Source: Sphingomonas sp. RIT328 (lineage in GTDB: Bacteria; Pseudomonadota; Alphaproteobacteria; Sphingomonadales; Sphingomonadaceae). From it: a stretch of DNA of 64,000 bases. This document shows, one piece after another, positions 8,254-16,676 of the stretch (position 1 is the first letter of the stretch; each line of letters starts with the position of its first letter). The position numbers and the translations under genes are program-made. Where the stretch lies: the NCBI RefSeq assembly GCF_000632225.1, contig NZ_JFYV01000023.1:1-64000 (forward strand), given 5' to 3'. The notes below the pieces were generated by a model, which saw nothing but the letters and a program-made list of their open reading frames with translations, did not search any database and had not been told where the DNA came from.

Positions 8254-9831
8254 CTAGAAGGTCAGACCCATCGCGGTCTTGACGCCCGGCAGCGCCTTGA
8301 CCTTGGCGAGCAGGTCGGCATCGACCGGCTCGTCGACCGAGAGCAGCAGCACCGCCTCGCCGCCCGCCTGACGCCGGCCGAGATGGAAGGTGCCGATATT
8401 GACCCCCGCCTCGCCCAGCGCGGTGCCGAGCCGGCCGATGAAGCCGGGCGCATCCTCGTTGACGACATAGAGCATCGGCCCGACCAGATCGGCCTCGACC
8501 TTGATGCCGAACAATTCGACCAGCCGCGGCGCCTGATCGCCGAACAGCGTGCCGGCGACCGAGCGCTCGCCGTCGGCGGTCTTCACCGAGACGCGCAGCA
8601 GCGTGTGATAATCGCCCTCGCGCTCGGTGCGCACCTCGCGCACCTCGACGCCGCGATCGCGGGCGAGCAGCGGTGCGTTGACCATGTTGACCGTGTCGGT
8701 CTGGTTGCGCAGGAAGCCGGCGAGCACCGCACTGGTGATCGGCTTGGCGTTGAGCTCCGCCGCCGCGCCCTCGGTATGGACCGAGATGCGGGTGATCGCG
8801 CCGGTGGTGAGCTGGCCGACGAGGCTGCCGAGCTTTTCGGCGAGCGCCATATACGGCTTGAGCTTGGGCGCCTCCTCCGCCGACAGGCTCGGCATGTTGA
8901 GCGCATTGGTGACGCCGCCCGAGACGAGGAAGTCGGCCATCTGCTCGGCGACCTGGATCGCGACATTGACCTGCGCCTCGGTGGTCGACGCGCCGAGGTG
9001 CGGCGTGCTGACGAAATTGGGCGTGCCGAACAAGGGCGAGGCCTTGGCCGGCTCCTCGACGAAGACGTCGAGCGCCGCGCCGCCGATATGACCGCTGTCG
9101 AGCCCCTCCTTGAGCGCCGCCTCGTCGATCAGGCCGCCGCGCGCGCAATTGATGATCCGTACGCCCTTCTTTGTCTTGGCGAGCGCCTCGGCCGAGAGGA
9201 TGTTGCGCGTCTGGTCGGTCAGCGGCGTGTGCAGCGTGATGAAGTCGGCGCGCGCGAGCAGATCGTCGAGCGACACCTTCTCGACGCCCATCTCGATCGC
9301 ACGCTCGGGGGTGAGGAACGGATCGAACGCCACCACCTTCATTTTAAGGCCGCGCGCACGGTCGGCGACGATCGAGCCGATGTTGCCCGCGCCGATCAGG
9401 CCGAGCGTCTTGGCGGTCAGCTCGACGCCCATGAAGCGGTTCTTCTCCCACTTGCCCGCCTGGGTCGAGGCATCGGCCTCGGGAAGCTGGCGGGCGAGCG
9501 CGAACATCAGCGCGATGGCATGTTCGGCGGTGGTGATCGAATTGCCGAACGGCGTGTTCATCACGACGACGCCCTTGGCGGATGCCGCGGGGATATCGAC
9601 ATTGTCGACGCCGATGCCGGCGCGGCCGACGACCTTGAGGTTGGTGGCGTGCTCCAGGATCTCCTTGGTCACCTTGGTCGAGCTGCGGATGGCGAGGCCG
9701 TCATACTGGCCGATGATCGCCTTCAATTCGTCCGGGGTCTTGCCGGTGATCTCGTCGACCTCGACGCCGCGCTCGCGGAAGATCTGCGCGGCCTTGGGGT
9801 CCATTTTGTCGCTGATGAGGACTTTGGGCAT
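8254..9831 (-). CDS. serA: D-3-phosphoglycerate dehydrogenase
   Basis: 525 aa, the long type I form. It oxidises 3-phosphoglycerate with NAD+ in the first committed step of serine synthesis. The Rossmann motif GAGNIG is at 147-152, and the catalytic set is Arg231, Glu260 and His278. An ASB (intervening) domain and a C-terminal ACT domain (about 450-525) suggest serine feedback. ATG 9831 begins MPKVLISDKM as homologues do; an in-frame extension to 9939 reads through a palindromic repeat and is rejected. It lies downstream of serC. Confidence 0.96.
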   Translation of the reverse strand: MPKVLISDKMDPKAAQIFRERGVEVDEITGKTPDELKAIIGQYDGLAIRSSTKVTKEILEHATNLKVVGRAGIGVDNVDIPAASAKGVVVMNTPFGNSITTAEHAIALMFALARQLPEADASTQAGKWEKNRFMGVELTAKTLGLIGAGNIGSIVADRARGLKMKVVAFDPFLTPERAIEMGVEKVSLDDLLARADFITLHTPLTDQTRNILSAEALAKTKKGVRIINCARGGLIDEAALKEGLDSGHIGGAALDVFVEEPAKASPLFGTPNFVSTPHLGASTTEAQVNVAIQVAEQMADFLVSGGVTNALNMPSLSAEEAPKLKPYMALAEKLGSLVGQLTTGAITRISVHTEGAAAELNAKPITSAVLAGFLRNQTDTVNMVNAPLLARDRGVEVREVRTEREGDYHTLLRVSVKTADGERSVAGTLFGDQAPRLVELFGIKVEADLVGPMLYVVNEDAPGFIGRLGTALGEAGVNIGTFHLGRRQAGGEAVLLLSVDEPVDADLLAKVKALPGVKTAMGLTF

Positions 9832-9872
9832 GGGTGTGGCTTTCGAATAGGGAAGTCGGGGGGACACCCCTT

Positions 9873-9965
9873 CGTCACCCCGGTGAAAGACGGGGCCCAT
9901 GGACACGATGCGCATCAGGGGCGCACGTCGCGTATCCATGGGTTCCGGCTTTCGCCGGAATGACG
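9873..9965. repeat. CCATGG-centred REP-like inverted repeat
   Basis: Two 35-nt arms (9873-9907 and 9931-9965) are inverted copies with 28 of 35 positions matching. Most differences are transitions that keep G:U pairing in RNA. It lies between serC and serA. A related single arm is at 58478-58507. The inner part shows CCCATGGA and the outer part CCGG(C/T)GAAAG. Confidence 0.7.
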
Positions 9966-9984
9966 AACCTGGGGTGGGAGAGGG

Positions 9985-11142
9985 TTAGGCCGCCGCCTTG
10001 GCGGTGGCATAGGCCCAGTCGAGCCATGGCCCGAGCGCCTCGATATCGGCGGTGTCGACGGTCGCGCCGCACCAGATGCGCAGGCCCGGTGGCGCGTCGC
10101 GATAGCCAGCGACGTCATAGGCGGCGCCCTCCTTGTCGAGCAGCGACGCCATCGCCTTGATGAACGCCTCGTCGGCGCCCTCGACGGTGAGGCAGACGCT
10201 GGTCTTCGACCGCGTCGCCGGATCGGCGGCGAGATGGCCGAGCCAGTCGCGCGCCTCGACGATCCGGTCGAGCGCGGCGGCATTGGCGTCCGAGCGCGCG
10301 ATCAGCCCGCCCTGCCCCAGCGACTTCGCCCATTCGAGGCTGACGATGACATCCTCGACCGCGAGCATCGACGGCGTGTTGATCGTCTCGCCCTTGAAGA
10401 TGCCCTCGGTGAGCTTGCCCTTGGACACGAGGCGGAACACCTTGGGCAGCGGCCAGGCCGGCGTATAGCTTTCCAGCCGCTCGACCGCGCGCGGGCCGAG
10501 GATCAGCACGCCGTGCGCGCCCTCGCCGCCGAGCACCTTCTGCCAGCTGAACGTCGCGACATCGATCTTTGCCCAGTCGATATCATAGGCGAACACGCCC
10601 GAGGTCGCGTCGGCGAAGCTCAGCCCCTCACGCTCCGCCGGAATCCAGTCCGCGTTCGGCACGCGCACGCCGCTGGTGGTGCCGTTCCAGGTGAACAGCA
10701 CGTCGTTCGACCAGTCGACTTGCGCAAGGTCGGGCAACTGACCGTAATCGGCACGGATGACGGTGGGATCGATCTTGAGCTGCTTGACCGCATCGGTCAC
10801 CCAGCCTTCACCGAAGCTTTCCCACGCGAGCGTCGTCACCGGCCGCGCGCCGAGCATCGTCCACATCGCCATCTCGAACGCGCCGGTGTCGGAGCCGGGG
10901 ACGATGCCGATCCGGTGCGTGTCGGGCAGGCCGAGCAGCTCGCGCATCAGGTCGATGGCATATTGCAGCCGTTGCTTGCCGATCTTCGAACGATGCGAGC
11001 GGCCGAGCGAATCGGTGGCGAGCTTCGACGCCTCCCAGCCGGGTGGCTTGGCGCAGGGTCCGGAGCTGAAGAAGGGGCGCGCCGGCTTGGTGGCGGGCTT
11101 GGACGCACCCCGTGCATCGGGGGCGGTGAAGGTATCCGTCAA
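9985..11142 (-). CDS. serC: Phosphoserine aminotransferase
   Basis: 385 aa, the alphaproteobacterial type. It transaminates 3-phosphohydroxypyruvate with glutamate. The PLP lysine is Lys202 in FSWQKVLGGEGAHG. The N-terminal RPFFSSGPCAKPPGW and SKIGKQRLQ are typical. A GAGGAGA ribosome site precedes the ATG by about 10 nt. It is first in the serC-serA order, with a structured leader upstream; serA follows after 153 bp that hold a palindromic repeat. Confidence 0.95.
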   Translation of the reverse strand: MTDTFTAPDARGASKPATKPARPFFSSGPCAKPPGWEASKLATDSLGRSHRSKIGKQRLQYAIDLMRELLGLPDTHRIGIVPGSDTGAFEMAMWTMLGARPVTTLAWESFGEGWVTDAVKQLKIDPTVIRADYGQLPDLAQVDWSNDVLFTWNGTTSGVRVPNADWIPAEREGLSFADATSGVFAYDIDWAKIDVATFSWQKVLGGEGAHGVLILGPRAVERLESYTPAWPLPKVFRLVSKGKLTEGIFKGETINTPSMLAVEDVIVSLEWAKSLGQGGLIARSDANAAALDRIVEARDWLGHLAADPATRSKTSVCLTVEGADEAFIKAMASLLDKEGAAYDVAGYRDAPPGLRIWCGATVDTADIEALGPWLDWAYATAKAAA

Positions 11143-11168
11143 AATAGTCTCTCCTCACAGAGAGCACG

Positions 11169-11218
11169 CGCCGCGTTGGGACGGCGTGGCCCGCCGACGG
11201 CCCTAGAGACACGCGGCG
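11169..11218 (-). promoter_or_regulatory. Structured serC leader (candidate serC RNA motif)
   Basis: On the minus strand an 8-bp outer stem (CGCCGCGT at 11211-11218 with ACGCGGCG at 11169-11176) encloses an inner hairpin CGGCG-GGCCA-CGCCG (11182-11196). It ends 26 nt before the serC start. A conserved serC leader RNA is known in alphaproteobacteria; identity with it is my inference from position and order. The ribosome site lies outside the stem. Confidence 0.45.
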
Positions 11219-11337
11219 ACCGTGACAATCGAAAAAGCTTCGGTCGCGAAAACGCCTCTACAAGAAACTTTGGCAAAGCGACGAGGGGGCGACAGGTGTT
11301 GCTAGACCCGACCGGGTCGGCGGAGACGGCGCGCGGG

Positions 11338-12075
11338 ATGGCGTGGATACGGCTGGCGACGAACCTCGCGCTCGCCGCGTAAAGCGGCCTCGCCATAGCC
11401 GCATCCGACCCGCCGACCATCCTTGCCGTCCACAACACGCTAAGCCCGGTGATCTTGATTTCGAGTGCCGCGTCCGCGCTCGTCTCGATCGTGACGTTCG
11501 GGACGATCCTGCGGTGGGTGTATCGGGTGAATTGCAACGCACGATGCTGGAGTGACGCCGTGACGATCAGTCCGGCATGAAATGTCGTCTCGTTCTTCAT
11601 ACCGGTCGTCTCGCTCTTCCATCCGTATCAAGGCATCCGGCAAAGCTGGTCGGCGACCGTCGATCCGGGCGCCCCCGAGGCGGTGGCTGCGCCGCAGTGG
11701 ATGGAACTCTGGTGGCAGCTATGGGTGGCGACCATGATCCTGTGCGGCGGCATCAACCGCCTCCAGATCCAGAGTGCCAACGAAAAGGCCACGCTGCTGA
11801 TGCCGCTCCGCGACCTCGACGAGACGTGGCGCGTCACCCTCTCCCCCACCGCGCCGGGCGAGGTGGCGGCGCCGTCGATCCTGCGCTGGTGGTGGGGATC
11901 GTGGCTGGTCGCCACCGTATCCGACGCGCTCGCCACGCTGCTGCCCGCCACGGCGCCGGCCGGACCGTGGCTGATCCTGCTCGCCGCCGTCGCGGCCTTG
12001 CCGCTCGCCGGCACGGCGTGCCGGATCATCACCCGGCTGTCGACGCTCCAACACGAGGCGATCCGTCTACAATGA
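11338..12075 (+). pseudogene. DUF4328 membrane protein, disrupted by two stop codons
   Basis: One continuous frame reads as a DUF4328 protein interrupted by TAA 11380-11382 and TGA 11578-11580. The TGA stands where the intact neighbour (12106-12801) has Trp in SPAWAVGWFFVPV; here the text is SPA-stop-NVVSFFIPV, so a TGG to TGA change fits. Further shared patterns are LRWVY-xxN-x-NA before it and LWWQLWV (versus LRWWWGLW) after it. The N-terminus is uncertain (ATG 11338 or an earlier GTG). The open 3' half could still be translated from ATG 11683 or nearby. It is a tandem paralogue of the next gene. Confidence 0.65.
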
Positions 12076-12105
12076 GCCATTGATGCAATGCGACGAGGAA
12101 GCGGA

Positions 12106-12801
12106 ATGGGCGTTACCAACCCGAAACGGCGCGATCCCACCACCGCCGGCGGCATCGCCGTGGGGGCGATCTGGCTGTGGACCGTGCCGGTGATGCTCGA
12201 CGGGATCGGCCGGATCATCGAAATTTGCGCGGTCAGCGGTCTTGGCAAGGGGGCAATCCCCCGATGGGCGTTTACGCAGGTCGCGGCCCTGTCGTCCGCC
12301 TTGCAGGCGCTGACCGCCGTCGCCTTCGCGCTCGCTGCGCTGGCGGTGCTGCGCTGGGTCTATGTCACCAACCGCAACGCGCATGCCCTCGACGACCGGT
12401 TTTCCACCGCGCCGCAGACCAGCCCGGCCTGGGCGGTCGGCTGGTTCTTCGTACCCGTCGCCGGGCTGATCAAGCCGCTCGGCCTGATCAGCGAGACGTG
12501 GCGCATCTCCGTCGCGCCCAAGGCGGCGGCGCTGGTCGAGGTGCCCGCCATGCTGCGCTGGTGGTGGGGCCTGTGGCTGGCGAACGGCGTGCTCAGCCTC
12601 GTCGGCCTGCGCCAGTACATCGGCGCCACGCTGCAGCATGACCTGCTCACCGCCGACATGCTGCTGCTGGTCAAGGTCGCCGTCGACATCGCGTTGAGCG
12701 CGGTCTTCTCCGTCATCATCCTGCAACTGTCGGCGTTGCAGCGCGTCGCGCTAATCTATCACAGCAACACCGGGTCGCGGCGCTGGGGACGGCGGAGCTG
12801 A
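12106..12801 (+). CDS. DUF4328 domain membrane protein
   Basis: 231 aa from ATG 12106, preceded by GAGGAA (12095-12100). Hydrophobic segments lie at about residues 14-40, 58-85, 112-130 and 165-230. The family core LRWVYVTNRNAHAL followed by SPAWAVGWFFVPV and LRWWWGLWL is intact. DUF4328 proteins are membrane proteins of unknown function. It follows a decayed paralogue by 30 bp. Confidence 0.75.
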   Translation: MGVTNPKRRDPTTAGGIAVGAIWLWTVPVMLDGIGRIIEICAVSGLGKGAIPRWAFTQVAALSSALQALTAVAFALAALAVLRWVYVTNRNAHALDDRFSTAPQTSPAWAVGWFFVPVAGLIKPLGLISETWRISVAPKAAALVEVPAMLRWWWGLWLANGVLSLVGLRQYIGATLQHDLLTADMLLLVKVAVDIALSAVFSVIILQLSALQRVALIYHSNTGSRRWGRRS

Positions 12802-12994
12802 GCCGCCGATACCGCCGCATGATCCCGACAGCGGTGTGCGAAGGGACCCTCGCGGGGCGGGCCGCTGCGGGCTTTTTCCATCAGGGCGGCACCGTCCTGT
12901 CTGTTCACCCTGCTCGCTACCCGCGTCATCGCAAGACTGTTGGCACGCCAAACCGCGCTCTTGGCGGCGCAGCGCGGCGCTGTAGACGGGGACG

Positions 12995-13651
12995 ATGATC
13001 CCATGCCCTGACCGGCGGGCGCTGGCGCTCGGCCTCGTCCTCCTGCTTGCCGCCTGCGGGCGCGCCGAACGTCCGGCGCCGCCGCGCGATTCGATCGCCA
13101 CCGTCTCCTCCCGCCAGACCGCGCAATGCCTCGCCGATCTGCGCAACATGGACGTCAGCTACAAGACGCTGCCCGACAAGGATTTCGGCAATGGCTGCGG
13201 CCTGTCGGGCGCGGTCCAGCTGATCGACATCGGCGTACCCGTCACCGGCATCACCGCGATCCGCTGCGACGAGGCGCGCGCCCTCTCCGGCTGGGTGCGC
13301 AACGCGGTCGCCCCCGCCGCCTATCAGATCCTCGGCAGCGAGCTGGCCAGCGTGCAGAGCATGGGCAGCTATGCCTGCCGCAACGTCGTCGGCACGCGGC
13401 GCGGCGGCGACCGGCGGTCGGGCCATGCCATCGCCAATGCGATCGACGTCGGCGGGGTGACGCTGAAGGACGGGCGGCGGGTGACGATCCTGCGCGACTG
13501 GACCTCGCCCGACCCGCAGGTGCAGCGCTTCCTGTCGACGATCCACGCTTCCGCCTGCAAGCGCTTCGGCACGGTGCTGTCGCCCGGCTATAATGCCGCG
13601 CATCGCAATCACTTGCATCTGGAGGACGACCGCGCCGGCGTCTGCCGCTGA
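12995..13651 (+). CDS. Extensin-like C-terminal family lipoprotein
   Basis: 218 aa. The N-terminus has a lipoprotein signal with lipobox LAAC (Cys21). The rest matches the bacterial extensin-like family: paired Cys, RSGHAIANAIDVGGVTLKDG in the middle, and a C-terminal HRNHLHLEDDRAGVCR with metal-ligand-like His and Asp. The pattern resembles LAS/D-Ala-D-Ala peptidases, so a cell-wall role is possible, but the substrate is unknown. Confidence 0.85.
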   Translation: MIPCPDRRALALGLVLLLAACGRAERPAPPRDSIATVSSRQTAQCLADLRNMDVSYKTLPDKDFGNGCGLSGAVQLIDIGVPVTGITAIRCDEARALSGWVRNAVAPAAYQILGSELASVQSMGSYACRNVVGTRRGGDRRSGHAIANAIDVGGVTLKDGRRVTILRDWTSPDPQVQRFLSTIHASACKRFGTVLSPGYNAAHRNHLHLEDDRAGVCR

Positions 13652-13696
13652 CGATCGGGCGTTGAGCCGTCGGGGGCTTTGCTCTAACGCCCGCGG

Positions 13697-14572
13697 ATGA
13701 CCGACACACGCCTTCCCGAACGGGTTTTCCCGCGCGCCAGCCAGGATGCCGCGAGCGCCCAGCAAGCCATCTCGACGCCGCAGACCGAGCATCCCGCCTA
13801 TAAGCTCGCCTTCCAGGACATGGACTTCCTGCTGCGCGAGGATCTGCGCCCGGTGCGCTTCCAGCTCGAGCTGCTCAAGCCCGAATTGCTGCTCGAGGAG
13901 GCGCAGATCGCCTCGACCTTCGTCATGTACGGCTCGGCCCGCATCCCCGAGCCCGCCAAGGCGCAGGCGATGCTCGAACTGGCGAGCGACGACGTGTCGC
14001 GCGGCATCGCCGAACGGCTCGTCGCCAAGAGCAAATATTACGAGGTCGCGCGCGAACTGGCGCAGATCGCCAGCCGCGTGCCGCGTGACCAGCGCGGGAT
14101 GCGCCAGTTCGTCGTCTGCTCGGGCGGCGGGCCGTCGATCATGGAGGCGGCCAATCGCGGCGCGGCGGATGTCGGCGCGGAATCGATCGGCCTCAACATC
14201 GTGCTGCCGCACGAACAGGCGCCCAATCCCTATGTGACGCCGTCGCTCAGTTTCCAGTTCCACTATTTCGCGCTGCGCAAGATGCACTTCCTGCTGCGTG
14301 CGCGGGCGCTCGCCGCCTTCCCCGGCGGTTTCGGCACCTTCGATGAACTGTTCGAGCTGCTGACGCTGATCCAGACCGGCAAGATCAAGCCGATCCCGGT
14401 GCTCCTGTTCGGCCGCGAATTCTGGGAGAAGGTGGTCAACTTCCAGGCGCTGGTCGACGAGGGCGTGGTCAGCCAGCGCGACCTCGGCATCTTCACCTAT
14501 GTCGAGACCGCCGAAGAGGCGTGGGACGTGGTGCGGGAATTCTACGAGGAGCAGGCGAAGAAGGAGGGGTGA
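13697..14572 (+). CDS. LOG family protein (Rossmann fold nucleotide-binding)
   Basis: 291 aa. The LOG/TIGR00730 signatures are SGGGPSIMEAANRG (142-155) and PGGFGTFDE (209-217), the nucleotide-binding and catalytic motifs of phosphoribohydrolases that act on nucleoside 5'-monophosphates. It is longer than plant-type LOG proteins, with about 70 extra N-terminal residues. Older databases call this family lysine decarboxylase, which the motif does not support. It stands alone in orientation with the preceding genes. Confidence 0.88.
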   Translation: MTDTRLPERVFPRASQDAASAQQAISTPQTEHPAYKLAFQDMDFLLREDLRPVRFQLELLKPELLLEEAQIASTFVMYGSARIPEPAKAQAMLELASDDVSRGIAERLVAKSKYYEVARELAQIASRVPRDQRGMRQFVVCSGGGPSIMEAANRGAADVGAESIGLNIVLPHEQAPNPYVTPSLSFQFHYFALRKMHFLLRARALAAFPGGFGTFDELFELLTLIQTGKIKPIPVLLFGREFWEKVVNFQALVDEGVVSQRDLGIFTYVETAEEAWDVVREFYEEQAKKEG

Positions 14573-14594
14573 GCACCTCTTTCACGACCGGCTC

Positions 14595-14654
14595 GCCCTG
14601 CCCTCACCCCGCGCCGGCTTCGCCGTCTTCCCCCTCTCCCAGCGGGAGAAGGGG
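14595..14654. repeat. CCCTCACCCC-type intergenic repeat with hairpin
   Basis: A 19-nt sequence at 14595-14613 recurs exactly at 46411-46429. It is followed by a hairpin, CCCCTCTCCC (14631-14640) with GGGAGAAGGGG (14644-14654, one bulged A). It lies between the convergent LOG and cytochrome genes, so the hairpin may also help end transcription. Confidence 0.6.
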
Positions 14655-14703
14655 TAAGGCGCGCAGCGCCGCAGGGTAAGGCCAGGGGCGAGACGCCCGA
14701 GGC

Positions 14704-15402
14704 TTACTTCCCCGCCTTCGCGCCTTCCTTGGCGGCGTTGGGGCCGATCGACGGCGCGCCCGATGCCGGCGTGCCGGTGTTGGCGAGATTGTTGACCGCA
14801 TCGGTGTTGGTTACCGAATCCTTGCCCTCCGGCGCCTTGGCGTCCGGCTTGGCCGGCGCGGCACCGGCGGCGGGCGCGGCGGGCAGCGGCAGGTTCGAAC
14901 CCTGCGAGTTGAGATAGGCGATGACGTTGGCGCGATCCTGCGGATTGCCGAGGCCGGCGAAGGTCATCTTGGTCCCGGGCGCGAATTTGCGTGGGCTGGT
15001 CAGCCACGCGTTCATCTTGTCGAAATCCCAGTTACCGCCGACGCCCTTCAGCGCGTCGGAGAAGGCGAAGCCGCCCTTGCCCTGGCCGATCGGCTCACCC
15101 AGCGTCGCATAGAGATTGGGGCCGATGCCGTTCGCGCCGCCCTGCGTCGCGGTATGGCAGGCGGCGCATTTCTTGAAGACTTCCGCGCCCTTGGCGACGT
15201 CCGCCGTCGGCAGCAAGGTCGCGATCGGCACCTCGGCGGCACCGCCGCCCGCGCCGCCCTCGGCCTCGACGCCCTCGATCGCATAGCCGAGCTTTTCGGG
15301 GCGCTCGCTGTGGAAGGCCATGCCGCCGACGATCGACAGACCGAGCGCAACCCCGCAGGCTGCCAGAGTCCACCCGGCGATCGTGTTGATGCGGTTATCC
15401 AT
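14704..15402 (-). CDS. Membrane-anchored c-type cytochrome (CycM/cytochrome c552-like)
   Basis: 232 aa from ATG 15402 (MDNRINTIAG); an in-frame upstream extension to 15471 is rejected. One transmembrane anchor at about residues 8-30 is followed by a flexible linker. The class I cytochrome c domain has CAACH haem attachment at 79-83 and the distal Met146 (GTKMTF). A long Ala/Pro-rich tail of about 60 residues follows. By family it carries electrons between the bc1 complex and a terminal oxidase. The tail is unusual in length. Confidence 0.88.
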   Translation of the reverse strand: MDNRINTIAGWTLAACGVALGLSIVGGMAFHSERPEKLGYAIEGVEAEGGAGGGAAEVPIATLLPTADVAKGAEVFKKCAACHTATQGGANGIGPNLYATLGEPIGQGKGGFAFSDALKGVGGNWDFDKMNAWLTSPRKFAPGTKMTFAGLGNPQDRANVIAYLNSQGSNLPLPAAPAAGAAPAKPDAKAPEGKDSVTNTDAVNNLANTGTPASGAPSIGPNAAKEGAKAGK

Positions 15403-15517
15403 CTGCCTAACGCTGCCCCTATGTTCTGCTCTGCGCCATGAACCCATAGGAAACGGCGAACCCCTCCGCAAGCGCGCGCTTGCTGCCGCCCGCCGCCCGC
15501 TCTACCGCCGCCGGTCG

Positions 15518-16408
15518 ATGGAGACCTACGCCGCCCCCGCCCGCCCGATCGTCGCCGCGATGACCGCCGCCGCCGCCGCCCGACCCGACCGCGCCGTCGC
15601 CTTTCAGGGCGCACCCGGCGCGAACAGCCATGTCGCGGTGATGCAAGCCTTTCCGGACGGCCTGCCGCTGCCCTGCTTCACCTTCGAAGATGCGATCGAC
15701 GCGGTCCGCGACGGCCGCGCCGACTGCGCGATGATCCCGATCGAAAATTCGCTGCACGGCCGCGTCGCCGACATCCACTTCCTGCTGCCGGAATCGGGGC
15801 TGGTGATCACCGGCGAACATTTCCTGCCGATCCGCCACGCGCTGATGGGCAGCGGCGCTCGCGACGCGGTGCGGGAGGCGATGAGCCACCCGCAGGCACT
15901 CGGCCAGTGCCGGCACTGGTTGAAGGCGCACGGCATCCACCAGGTCTCCTACCCCGATACCGCAGGCGCCGCCGCCTTCGTCGCGGAGCGGCGCGATCCC
16001 GCCATCGCCGCGCTTGCCCCGCCGGGCGCGGCGGCGTTGTACGGGCTCAACCTGCTTGCGGTCGACATCGCCGATGCGGATCACAACACCACGCGCTTCG
16101 TCGTGCTGGCGCGCGGCGGCAAGCCGCCGGCGGGCGACGGGCCGTGGATGACGACGCTGATCTTCGAGGTGAAGAACGTCCCAGCCGCACTCTACAAGGC
16201 GATGGGCGGCTTCGCGACCAACGGCGTCAACATGACCAAGCTGGAAAGCTACCAGCGGTCGGGCTCGTTCGCGGCGACCGAATTCTACGCCGATGTCGAG
16301 GGCAAGCCCGGCGATCCCGCCTTCGACCGCGCGATGGAGGAACTCGGCTTCCATTCCAAATGGCTGCGCCTGCTCGGCACCTATCGCCGCGCGCGCGAGC
16401 GGGGGTAA
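15518..16408 (+). CDS. pheA: Prephenate dehydratase
   Basis: 296 aa. This is the monofunctional form (no chorismate mutase domain), making phenylpyruvate for phenylalanine. Motifs are VAFQGAPGANSH, the catalytic region HNTTRFVVL, and a C-terminal ACT domain with GVNMTKLESY that binds Phe for feedback. ATG 15518 is chosen; ATG 15560 is also possible and no strong ribosome site decides. It is divergent from the cytochrome gene. Confidence 0.93.
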   Translation: METYAAPARPIVAAMTAAAAARPDRAVAFQGAPGANSHVAVMQAFPDGLPLPCFTFEDAIDAVRDGRADCAMIPIENSLHGRVADIHFLLPESGLVITGEHFLPIRHALMGSGARDAVREAMSHPQALGQCRHWLKAHGIHQVSYPDTAGAAAFVAERRDPAIAALAPPGAAALYGLNLLAVDIADADHNTTRFVVLARGGKPPAGDGPWMTTLIFEVKNVPAALYKAMGGFATNGVNMTKLESYQRSGSFAATEFYADVEGKPGDPAFDRAMEELGFHSKWLRLLGTYRRARERG

Positions 16409-16460
16409 CGACGGCGATTTGCAGCGACGCTCTGCCAAGCACCATCTGAAACGATCCAAT

Positions 16461-16581
16461 CCCTCCGCGCCTCCGCGCCTCCGCGTGAACCATCCGCCGG
16501 CTGCCCACCCGCTGGCGGAACCTACATCACGCGAAGACGCTAAGAAATTCGGTTCACGCGGAGGCGCGGAGGCGCGGAGGG
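16461..16581. repeat. Perfect 30-bp inverted repeat of CCTCCGCG units
   Basis: The left arm (16461-16490) and right arm (16552-16581) are exact reverse complements, 30 of 30. Each arm is a run of CCTCCGCG 8-mers ending in TGAAC. The 61-nt spacer includes a GCGAAGACGC stretch of the second subtype. It occupies the gap between the convergent pheA and TonB-like genes (16409-16676), where I see no gene. Confidence 0.9.
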
Positions 16582-16676
16582 GGTGTGCAGAAGGGCAGAT
16601 TGTGCGCTGTAACCGGTCGAAGAGGAAGATAGGGCTGCACCCTTATGCAGCGACTCCGCGTGCAAGCCACTTCCGA

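Noticed and set aside
9832..9939. Upstream extension of serA
   Set aside because: It reads through a palindromic repeat; SerA proteins begin MPKVLISD-like at 9831.
8029..9963. A 644-codon plus-strand frame
   Set aside because: It is antisense to serA, which has all catalytic residues; the frame's product is Arg/Asp/Leu-rich noise.
12841..12880. Terminator-like GC stretch followed by TTTTT
   Set aside because: The GC segments are direct rather than inverted copies, so they do not pair.
14891..14905. tRNA T-loop-like GGTTCGAACCCTGC
   Set aside because: It lies inside the cytochrome gene and has no acceptor or anticodon stem around it.
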